From positions 1-12,643 of the forward strand of contig DXHG01000072.1 in the NCBI GenBank assembly GCA_019113455.1: a DNA stretch of 12,643 nucleotides. The letters are read 5' to 3'. Position 1 is the first letter of the stretch; each line of letters begins with the position of its first letter. Source of the stretch: Candidatus Treponema faecavium. GTDB lineage: Bacteria; Spirochaetota; Spirochaetia; Treponematales; Treponemataceae. A model generated the notes under the pieces. It made no database searches, was not told the origin of the DNA, and was given only the letters and a program-made list of their open reading frames with translations. The position numbers were made by a program, and so were the translations under genes. This document shows, piece after piece, positions 7,517-12,643 of the stretch.

Positions 7517-8656
7517 TTACGCCCATGACTGCGCGGCTTGTATTGTATGCAGATTGCCGCTGCACAGCGATTCAAGATGCAGATGCAGTTCGTAGGGCGT
7601 AAAATCCCACCATTTGAGCCGCAAAAGATACGCCGTCAGTTCCGAATCAAAGCGGTTTCTGATATGGCGGGCGGGATTGCCGCCGACAATCGTATACGGC
7701 GCAACGTCTTTTGTTACCGTTGAATTTGCACCAATCACCGCGCCATCCCCGATATGCACGCCGGGCATAATAGTCGCGTTCTGCCCTATCCATACGTCGT
7801 TTCCGATGACCGTATCGCCCTTGATCGGCAAATCGGCAAGCGCAGGCACGGTGCGCTCCCAGCCGCCGCCGAACAAATTGAACGGGTACGTGGTAACGCT
7901 GCACATGCGGTGATTCGCCCCGTTCATAATAAACTCAATTCCCTTTGCAATGGCACAGAACTTTCCGATTATCAGGGAATCGCCGTAAAACGCATAGTGA
8001 TGCGTAACGTGTTCTTCAAACAATTCCGCTCCGTCGGGATCGTCATAATAACTGTAATCGCCGGCAATGATGTTCGGTCTTGTGATGCAGTTTTTAATAA
8101 AACAGATGCGTTTGAGCCCGGGAACAGGGTACAGCGCATCAGGATCCGGCCCAAGCCGCACGCTTTGACGTGCTTTTTCCTCAAGCTGTTCCATAAAACG
8201 GCGTTTTTGCGCGGCATACAAAGCGCTGTCAGACGCGCAGTGCTTTTTCAGCGCCGTATACGCCGCGCGTTCTGCCGCGTGAGCGCGCAGATAGTCACGC
8301 GTCATCAGATGCCGGTCTATATTTGCCGCGTCGTTCTGTGCAAACACATACAGCTGATACGAGCACGCATCGCTTCCAGCGCGCACATACCGCCTGCCTG
8401 AAACGCCGTACGCTCCCTTGTCCTCATACCCCGCCTGTGCAAACACCGCATCTGCGATTGTGCAGCCGTCCACGCTCCGCACAATCGCCAACATATCGAT
8501 ACAGGGAACTGCCGCAAGATCAGGCACGGCGGTGCTGCCAATGTGGTATACGCGCAGACAGTTATCTCCAAATATCCGGCGCAATAGCGGCGCTTCCTGA
8601 ACAAAAAGCCTGTTCCATGCGGCGCTGTATTCAGTTACTGCAGCGTGTTCACTCAT
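7517..8656 (-). CDS. GrpB (UPF0157) domain fused to a Vat/CatB-type acetyltransferase
   Basis: A 379-residue two-domain protein. Residues about 5-160 match the GrpB/UPF0157 family, which has a nucleotidyltransferase-like fold: HIGSTAVPDLAAVPCID spans 38-54. Residues about 169-365 closely resemble Vat-type xenobiotic O-acetyltransferases, which use acetyl-CoA to inactivate streptogramin A. Visible parts are GPDPDALYPVPG, the NIIAGDYSYYDDP block, NGANHRM with the expected catalytic H249, a hexapeptide beta-helix (about 279-330, with GNDVWIGQNATIMPG and VGGNPA), and KWWDF. Start: ATG at 8656-8654, with AAAGGG 9 bases upstream and AAGGA directly adjacent. The frame is open back to 8779, but those 41 residues overlap copZ and resemble neither domain. 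It is last in the run of minus-strand genes after copZ. Drug acetylation is an inference from the Vat half; the natural substrate is unknown and the GrpB half has no settled function. Confidence 0.88.
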   Translation of the reverse strand: MSEHAAVTEYSAAWNRLFVQEAPLLRRIFGDNCLRVYHIGSTAVPDLAAVPCIDMLAIVRSVDGCTIADAVFAQAGYEDKGAYGVSGRRYVRAGSDACSYQLYVFAQNDAANIDRHLMTRDYLRAHAAERAAYTALKKHCASDSALYAAQKRRFMEQLEEKARQSVRLGPDPDALYPVPGLKRICFIKNCITRPNIIAGDYSYYDDPDGAELFEEHVTHHYAFYGDSLIIGKFCAIAKGIEFIMNGANHRMCSVTTYPFNLFGGGWERTVPALADLPIKGDTVIGNDVWIGQNATIMPGVHIGDGAVIGANSTVTKDVAPYTIVGGNPARHIRNRFDSELTAYLLRLKWWDFTPYELHLHLESLCSGNLHTIQAAQSWA

Positions 8657-8681
8657 TCCTTCTTTCCCTTTATGCAAGCAA

Positions 8682-8701
8682 GCCGCCGGTATGACGGCGG
8701 C
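8682..8701 (-). repeat. 7-bp hairpin in the leader of the GrpB-Vat gene
   Basis: GCCGCCG (8682-8688) pairs with CGGCGGC (8695-8701) around a 6-base loop. It lies about 25 bases before the start codon and shares its last two bases with the neighbouring 17-bp repeat. No T run follows on either strand. It could affect translation of the fusion gene; this is inference. Confidence 0.5.
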
Positions 8702-8740
8702 GGTATTTCCAAGCGGCAGCACACCGCTTGGAAATACCGC
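8700..8740 (-). repeat. Perfect 17-bp inverted repeat just after copZ
   Basis: GCGGTATTTCCAAGCGG (8700-8716) and CCGCTTGGAAATACCGC (8724-8740) are perfect complements around the 7-base loop CAGCACA. The repeat starts 7 bases after the copZ stop on the minus strand. There is no T run on either side, so it is not a standard intrinsic terminator. Possible roles are an mRNA 3'-end stabiliser between copZ and the downstream gene, a non-canonical terminator, a protein site, or a remnant of a small mobile repeat. Confidence 0.75.
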
Positions 8741-8747
8741 GTAAACT

Positions 8748-8942
8748 TTACTGCTCTGCAGAAAAGCCCAGATCGTCAAGCGCGCTCACGGCAGTTTTTA
8801 CACAGCCTTCATCGCCTGAAACCGTTACCGTTTTGGCATCAAGCGAAACGGTAAAATCAAGTTTTTCCTCGTTCAGGCGATTCGTGATGCGTTCCACACA
8901 TTTATTGCAGTGCATTTCAGGAACGTGCAATACAGTTGACAT
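8748..8942 (-). CDS. copZ: Heavy-metal-associated (HMA) domain protein, CopZ-like copper chaperone
   Basis: A 64-residue stand-alone HMA domain that should bind Cu(I) in the cytoplasm and pass it to CopA. The metal site is M10-H-C12-N-K-C15, the M-x-C-x-x-C pattern, near the N-terminus. The rest follows the ferredoxin-like HMA layout (ERITNRL helix, DAKTVTVSG strand, VKTAVSALDDLGF helix). The start is secure: GGAGGT (minus strand, 8949-8954) lies 6 bases upstream of the ATG. It lies 109 bases downstream of csoR, in a spacer with two inverted repeats, and is probably cotranscribed with copA and csoR. The gene symbol is by role and context; other metals or mercury-type carriers share this fold. 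Confidence 0.85.
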   Translation of the reverse strand: MSTVLHVPEMHCNKCVERITNRLNEEKLDFTVSLDAKTVTVSGDEGCVKTAVSALDDLGFSAEQ

Positions 8943-8959
8943 ATATATACCTCCATGCT

Positions 8960-8990
8960 GCCGGTCAGCGCATAGCTGCTTTTCACCGGC
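8960..8990 (-). repeat. Hairpin directly upstream of the copZ ribosome site
   Basis: GCCGGT (8960-8965) pairs with ACCGGC (8985-8990), and inside the loop CAGC (8966-8969) can pair with GCTG (8975-8978). It ends 5 bases before the copZ Shine-Dalgarno sequence, so it could influence copZ translation or mark a processing site. Confidence 0.4.
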
Positions 8991-9016
8991 GGTTTGTAAT
9001 ATATCAGACAGCGCCT

Positions 9017-9036
9017 GCCGCAGTCATGACAGCGGC
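9017..9036. repeat. 20-base near-perfect palindrome between csoR and copZ
   Basis: GCCGC (9017-9021) and GCGGC (9032-9036) flank the self-complementary GTCATGAC (9023-9030), with one A-A mismatch on each side of the centre. It lies 15 bases past the csoR stop. No T run follows on the minus strand. Its continuous symmetry suits a dimeric protein site as well as an RNA hairpin. Confidence 0.5.
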
Positions 9037-9051
9037 GGCAGATGCATATCT

Positions 9052-9432
9052 TTACTTCATGTACCGCTGGAACACGGCGATAAGTTCTTCAACCTTTTCC
9101 GTGCCGCCGTTTTTCAAATCGTCTGCGACGCACGTGCGCAGGTGATCGCTGAGCAGTATGCAGCTGAATGACGAAAGCGCCGCGTGAGCCGCCGACACCT
9201 GTATCATAATATCCATGCAGTATGCATCGTTTTCTATCATGCTGCGGATGCCGCGCAGCTGCCCTTCTATCCTGCTCAACCGGTTGAGCAGCGCCCGGTG
9301 TTCTTCCGGCGTCCTGATTTTCTTGCGTTCACAGCAGCAGCCTTCTTTGGCAGCGTCTGCTGCGGCAGATGCGTCGGCACATGACTCAGCGTTTGACTCG
9401 GTATTTACCGCCGGATTCTCATTTTCATTCAT
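9052..9432 (-). CDS. csoR: CsoR/RcnR-family metal-sensing transcriptional repressor (copper type)
   Basis: An all-helical DNA-binding repressor, expected to leave its operator on binding Cu(I). 126 residues. The family domain (about 43-126) opens with EHRALLNRLSRIEGQLRGI and carries the C-H-C copper set of CsoR: C72 (in YCMDI), H97 and C101 (in DHLRTC). This fits copper rather than the nickel/cobalt sensor RcnR. Residues 1-40 are an unusual acidic, Ala-rich extension with three consecutive cysteines (32-34) and C18. The chosen ATG has TAGGAGG (9438-9444) 5 bases upstream. That site includes the copA stop codon, so the two genes are 9 bases apart and very likely translated from one mRNA. No other Met precedes the conserved domain. 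It presumably represses the copA promoter and so its own expression. Confidence 0.92.
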   Translation of the reverse strand: MNENENPAVNTESNAESCADASAAADAAKEGCCCERKKIRTPEEHRALLNRLSRIEGQLRGIRSMIENDAYCMDIMIQVSAAHAALSSFSCILLSDHLRTCVADDLKNGGTEKVEELIAVFQRYMK

Positions 9433-9441
9433 TACAGCCTC

Positions 9442-11769
9442 CTACAGTTTATACAATCTCAGCCGCAGCGCGTTGCTGACGACGCAGACGGAACTGAGTG
9501 ACATCGCAAATCCGGCAATCATCGGCGTAAGCAGGATGCCGAACGCGGGAAACAGCACGCCGCAGGCAACGGGAATACTTATCGTATTATAGCAGAATGC
9601 CCAGAACAGGTTTTCTTTTACGTTGCGGATCGTCAGCCTGCTCAAGCGCACGGCGCGCACAGCATCCCGCAGATCGGACTTCATCAGGATAATGTCTCCT
9701 GATTCTACCGCGATGTCGCTGCCGCCTCCCATCGCAACGCCGGTATCGGCCTGTGCAAGGGCTGGAGCATCGTTAACGCCGTCTCCCACCATCATCACGG
9801 CATAGCCTTCTTTCTGCAGTCCTTCTACAACGGCGGCCTTGTCCTGCGGCAGCACCTCCGCTATGACGCGGTCTGCCCCAATCTGAGCGCCGATATACTC
9901 GGCGGCAGCTTTATTGTCTCCGGTAAGCAAAATAACCGTGTAGCCAAGCTGCTTAAACCGCGCGACGGCATCGGCGCTTGTTGGACGGACAATATCGGCA
10001 ACGGAAATCAGCCCCAGCAGCCGCTCCTCATCAGCGACATAGATAAGCGACTGCCCCTGCGATGCACAGCGTTCCGCCGTCTGCGCAAACGCAGAAATAT
10101 CGATGTGATTATGTTCCATGAGCCGGCTGTTTCCGGCAAACACGGTGCGGAGCACCGGTTCCTCACCTTTCTGCACCCAGATCGGACACGCCGTTCCGGT
10201 GTTTTCGCGCATCTGCGCGCGGATGCCCTCTCCGGGAATATTCGTAAAAGACACCACCGTATACGCATCGCTCACGCCGTCTGCACCGGCCTTTTCAACG
10301 ACGGCTTTTGCAAGCGGGTGCTCCGACACCGCTTCGGCGGCAGCTGCAGCGGCAAACACGGCGCCTGTCTCAACGCCGTCGGCGGCATACACGCCCGTTA
10401 CCTGCGGCTTTCCTTCCGTTACGGTGCCGGTTTTATCGAGCACGACGGCGGTCGTTTTTCCGGCAAGCTCAAGCGCTTCCCCGCTCCGCACCAGTATGCC
10501 GTTTGCCGCTCCCAGACCGGTTCCCACCATAATCGCGGCAGGCGTCGCAAGCCCCAGCGCGCACGGGCACGCGATAACGAGCACCGACGTGATAATCCGC
10601 AGCACAAACGACACATCCGCACCGCAGAGCGCCCATATGCCGCCTGCGAGCACAGCGATTGCCATAACCACCGGCACAAATACGCCCGCAACCTTATCTG
10701 CGAGCTTTGACACGGGGGCTTTCTTTCCCTGCGCATCTTCCACCAGCGCAATTATTTTAGAAAGCGTCGTGTCCTGTCCTACCCGCGTTATCGAAATGCG
10801 CAGCGCTCCGTTTCCGTTGATGCTGCCGCCGGTAACGGGAGAACCAGGCGCTTTTTCAACGGGGAGGCTTTCTCCCGTCAGCATAGACTCGTCCACGCCG
10901 CCGCTGCCGTCTTCAACAACACCGTCAGACGGAATACGCATACCGGGCTTTACGAGCACGATGTCCCCCGGCTTTAATTCGGCACTGGGAATCTCTCGAA
11001 CTGCGCCGTTTTCCCACAAAAGCGCCGTTTCCGGCGCGAGCTGCATCAGCTTTGTGATGGCGCTTTTCGTTTTGCGCTTGCTTCTGCCTTCAAGATACTT
11101 TCCCGTCTTTACAAATGTGATAACGACCGCCGCCGATTCATAGTACAGACCGTGAGCGAGCGACGGAAACTCTGGCAGCAGAAACGTCAGCACCAGACTA
11201 TACACAAATGAACACGCGCTGCCTACTGCAACGAGTGAATCCATGTTGGGACTGCCGTGAAACAGCGCGCGGAAACCATTGATAAAAAACGAGCGGCCAA
11301 AATACAGCACCGGAATTGTGCATAAAAGCTGCACGAGCGCAAAGTTTGTCGGCCTCGTATGCATACTAAGCAGCTCAGGAAGCGGGAGCGGAATCGGCAG
11401 CATCGAACCCATCGACACATAGAGCAGCACAGCAGAAAACACCCATGCGCCAAGCAAATCAAGCCGCGCAGCCTTGTCTTCCGCTGCGTCGCGCGCCTGT
11501 TCTGCGGCAAGGGCAGACTGCGCAGACTCAGACTGCGCGGCGGCGGCCTGCGGCTGCACGTGCAGCTTGCAGCCGAAACCTGCTTTCTGCACCTTTGTGA
11601 TAATCAGCTCAGGCGTTACCTTTGTTTCATCATATACTATCGTCATCCGGTTCATCGTCAGATTAACGTCGCTGCGGTTCACGCCGTCGATTTTGCGCGT
11701 AACCCGTTCAACGGCGCTGCTGCACGCGGCGCACGACATGCCGGCTATATCATAGACTTCTTCTTTCAT
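9442..11769 (-). CDS. copA: Cu(I)-exporting P1B-type ATPase
   Basis: Inner-membrane pump that exports Cu(I) with ATP hydrolysis. 775 residues. One N-terminal HMA domain has GMSCAAC (10-16). An Ala/Gln-rich linker (about 71-100) leads to the membrane part, with about eight segments (near 105-125, 142-162, 178-198, 207-223, 362-382, 388-412, 720-740, 745-765). Pump motifs are all present: TGES (298-301), the transport CPC (401-403), DKTGT with phosphorylated D445, HP (484-485), and GDGVNDAP (662-669). YN (727-728) in segment 7 and M756 with S759-S760 in segment 8 match the Cu(I) class (P1B-1). Start: AAAGAGGT (11776-11783) lies 6 bases before the ATG. First gene of the operon with csoR and copZ, read from the promoter at 11790-11818. 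No broken motif. Confidence 0.96.
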   Translation of the reverse strand: MKEEVYDIAGMSCAACSSAVERVTRKIDGVNRSDVNLTMNRMTIVYDETKVTPELIITKVQKAGFGCKLHVQPQAAAAQSESAQSALAAEQARDAAEDKAARLDLLGAWVFSAVLLYVSMGSMLPIPLPLPELLSMHTRPTNFALVQLLCTIPVLYFGRSFFINGFRALFHGSPNMDSLVAVGSACSFVYSLVLTFLLPEFPSLAHGLYYESAAVVITFVKTGKYLEGRSKRKTKSAITKLMQLAPETALLWENGAVREIPSAELKPGDIVLVKPGMRIPSDGVVEDGSGGVDESMLTGESLPVEKAPGSPVTGGSINGNGALRISITRVGQDTTLSKIIALVEDAQGKKAPVSKLADKVAGVFVPVVMAIAVLAGGIWALCGADVSFVLRIITSVLVIACPCALGLATPAAIMVGTGLGAANGILVRSGEALELAGKTTAVVLDKTGTVTEGKPQVTGVYAADGVETGAVFAAAAAAEAVSEHPLAKAVVEKAGADGVSDAYTVVSFTNIPGEGIRAQMRENTGTACPIWVQKGEEPVLRTVFAGNSRLMEHNHIDISAFAQTAERCASQGQSLIYVADEERLLGLISVADIVRPTSADAVARFKQLGYTVILLTGDNKAAAEYIGAQIGADRVIAEVLPQDKAAVVEGLQKEGYAVMMVGDGVNDAPALAQADTGVAMGGGSDIAVESGDIILMKSDLRDAVRAVRLSRLTIRNVKENLFWAFCYNTISIPVACGVLFPAFGILLTPMIAGFAMSLSSVCVVSNALRLRLYKL

Positions 11770-11785
11770 CGCTATACCTCTTTGC

Positions 11786-11799
11786 GGTATTTATATACC
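11786..11799. promoter_or_regulatory. Candidate operator: AT-rich dyad over the copA -10 box
   Basis: GGTAT (11786-11790) and ATACC (11795-11799) are inverted around TTAT, covering the -10 box. It is well placed for a repressor such as CsoR. However, known CsoR sites usually have the two halves the other way round (ATACC first, G-rich half second), so the assignment is tentative. Confidence 0.3.
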
Positions 11800-11818
11800 C
11801 TATTCACGTATTATGCAA
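11790..11818 (-). promoter_or_regulatory. Predicted promoter of the copper operon
   Basis: On the minus strand, TTGCAT (11818-11813) and TATAAA (11795-11790) are separated by 17 bases. Transcription should start near 11783, right at the ribosome site, leaving a leader of only about 14 bases. Confidence 0.65.
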
Positions 11819-12022
11819 GAGCGGCAAAGCATATTCTTACGGATTTTTCTCATTTTGCAATTTTCTGTAACCGTTCTCCCCGACAGCGGTTTATAGAGTG
11901 TTGCCGGAATGACAAACACCGGCAGGCGCACACTATATGCGCAAGCAACAACACACCGCAGTTTCTTGTGAAAGAACAACAAACACGTTCTTTCTCGTTT
12001 TCTGCATCCTCCTCTCCTTTTT
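11819..12022. other. Intergenic region upstream of copA, ending at an orphan plus-strand terminator
   Basis: No recognised gene. On the plus strand it holds a 6-bp hairpin (TGCCGG 11902-11907 with CCGGCA 11919-11924) and an 8-bp hairpin (GAAAGAAC 11970-11977 with GTTCTTTC 11987-11994) followed by T-rich DNA. A loose promoter-like pair is ATGACA (11909-11914) and TATATG (11934-11939), 19 bases apart. Very short frames, such as 27 codons from 11813, lack ribosome sites. Confidence 0.45.
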
Positions 12023-12057
12023 AGCAGCCTGTAAAGTTTTTACAGGCTGCTCTTTTT
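11940..12057 (+). ncRNA. Candidate small RNA ending at the strong plus-strand terminator
   Basis: The evidence is indirect. A strong plus-strand intrinsic terminator (12023-12057) has no plus-strand gene before it, since copA is divergent and the ATPase gene beyond is convergent. A second hairpin (11970-11994) and a weak promoter-like pair (11909-11939) lie just upstream. A short transcript of about 100-120 bases would fit. The 5' end is a guess, and a tiny unrecognised protein gene is the alternative. Confidence 0.25.
12023..12057 (+). terminator. Strong rho-independent terminator, plus strand, with no assigned gene
   Basis: AGCAGCCTGTAAA (12023-12035) pairs perfectly with TTTACAGGCTGCT (12039-12051) around GTT, followed by C and five T (12053-12057). 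On the minus strand the stem is followed by A and G rather than T, so it works for plus-strand transcripts. Confidence 0.8.
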
Positions 12058-12084
12058 ATGCCGCATTGAGCGCGCGGACAGTAC

Positions 12085-12120
12085 AAAAAAGGCCGCGCAC
12101 TTTTCAAATACACGGCCTTT
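12085..12120 (-). terminator. Terminator of the calcium-type ATPase gene
   Basis: Read on the minus strand, AAAGGCCG (12120-12113) pairs with CGGCCTTT (12095-12088) around a 17-base loop, and the T run extends to 12085. It begins 24 bases after the ATPase stop codon. Confidence 0.65.
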
Positions 12121-12144
12121 CAGCAATCAGCATACAGTATGCGG

Positions 12145-12643
12145 TTATCTTTTTCTCACCAGCAGCTTGCGGATAACGTCAACCGGATACATCGTAAGAG
12201 CGGCGCACACAACCATGATCCAGCCGCGCGCGTCAAACGGCATACAGCTGAATACGGAACCGATAACGCCGCCGACAGACACGAGCAGCGCCTGCACGAG
12301 AATAATAATCAGCCACATTTTAATGAACATGGGATTCTCTTTGATATGCTCAAAGATATTCGGACTGTCGCTTCTCACGTTAAACGCGTTCACCATAAAC
12401 GCAAACACAAACATGCAGAAAAATCCCGTGTACAATTCAGCCTGTGTGTCAAAGAAACTTGCGACAATCGGCAGCTTAAACCACAGGATGCTCAATACTG
12501 TAAGCCATGCCCCCATAACGCCGATCTGCACGGCCATCGGCTTGCTTACGATGCTTTCATCGCGGCGGCGCGGCTTGTCGCGCAGATATTTTTTCAGCGC
12601 CGGTTCTGTTGCAAACATGATAGACGCGAGGCTGTCCATGCAG
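12145..12643 (-). CDS. Cation-transporting P-type ATPase, C-terminal part (calcium-type, P2 class); 5' end beyond the window
   Basis: The last ~165 residues of a P-type ATPase. The frame stays open to the window edge, so the true start lies outside. MDSLASIMFATEP followed by a basic stretch (KPRRRDESIV) is the conserved link before the C-terminal transmembrane domain of P2-class pumps (SERCA/PMCA-like calcium ATPases). About four hydrophobic segments follow, ending with MYPVDVIRKLLVRKR, as usual for this class. Catalytic motifs (DKTGT, GDGxND) would lie in the missing part, so the ion cannot be assigned from what is visible; calcium is the family's usual substrate. It is transcribed towards, and terminated before, the copA upstream region, so it is separate from the copper operon. 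Confidence 0.88.
   Translation of the reverse strand, partial: CMDSLASIMFATEPALKKYLRDKPRRRDESIVSKPMAVQIGVMGAWLTVLSILWFKLPIVASFFDTQAELYTGFFCMFVFAFMVNAFNVRSDSPNIFEHIKENPMFIKMWLIIILVQALLVSVGGVIGSVFSCMPFDARGWIMVVCAALTMYPVDVIRKLLVRKR

Noticed and set aside
7511..7524. A small hairpin GGGC/GCCC in the gap between the dapB and fusion-gene stops, as a shared terminator
   Set aside because: The stem is only 4 bp and no T run follows on either strand.
8657..8779. An upstream in-frame ATG that would add 41 residues to the GrpB-Vat protein
   Set aside because: It overlaps copZ and both inverted repeats, and the extra residues match no domain.
10118..11143. A 341-codon plus-strand frame opposite copA
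   Set aside because: A low-complexity Ser/Thr/Ala/Pro-rich translation, antisense to a complete copA with all motifs.
11937..12176. A 79-codon plus-strand frame resembling a lipoprotein signal (hydrophobic stretch ending FLAAC)
   Set aside because: It reads through the strong plus-strand terminator and the opposing terminator into the ATPase gene, and has no proper ribosome site. The lipobox-like string is partly encoded by the terminator stem.
1..12643. Mobile elements, CRISPR arrays, tRNA or rRNA genes
   Set aside because: I found no transposase or integrase, no regularly spaced repeats, and no tRNA-like or rRNA-like segments.

Overview
The window is bacterial chromosomal DNA of moderately high G+C, densely packed with complete genes. 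I infer a spirochaete, most likely a Treponema relative. The reason is the very large DUF4954-family protein beside gltX, a family I recall mainly from treponemes and Bacteroidetes, together with the general style of GluRS. This is recollection, not a database result. I see no IS element, CRISPR array, tRNA or rRNA.

Left half (about 188-4830, plus strand): a promoter drives gltX (glutamyl-tRNA synthetase), whose stop overlaps the GTG start of an AlkD-type DNA alkylation repair protein by 4 bases. A second promoter overlaps the end of the AlkD gene and drives the 724-residue DUF4954 protein. Its ATG lies so close to the -10 box that the mRNA may be leaderless. A 408-base intergenic stretch follows, with a perfect 10-bp hairpin and no convincing gene.

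Middle (5239-7506, plus strand): a promoter, then lysC (aspartokinase) and dapB (dihydrodipicolinate reductase) as a two-gene lysine/diaminopimelate operon. It converges, with a 10-base gap, on the next block.

Right half (minus strand): an apparent copper operon read from right to left. It has a strong promoter with an AT-rich dyad over the -10 box, then copA (Cu(I) ATPase), csoR (copper-sensing repressor with a Cys-rich N-terminal extension), a copZ-like 64-residue chaperone, and then a gene fusing a GrpB (UPF0157) domain to a Vat/CatB-type acetyltransferase. Several inverted repeats lie in the spacers, including a perfect 17-bp one just after copZ. The copper genes fit one circuit: CsoR releases the promoter when Cu(I) binds, CopZ shuttles Cu(I), and CopA exports it. 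The GrpB-Vat fusion has no obvious role in copper handling and is the most unusual gene here.

Right edge: the 3' part of a calcium-type P-type ATPase gene (minus strand) with its own terminator. Facing it is a very strong plus-strand terminator at 12023-12057 with no recognised plus-strand gene before it. This suggests an unannotated short transcript divergent from copA.
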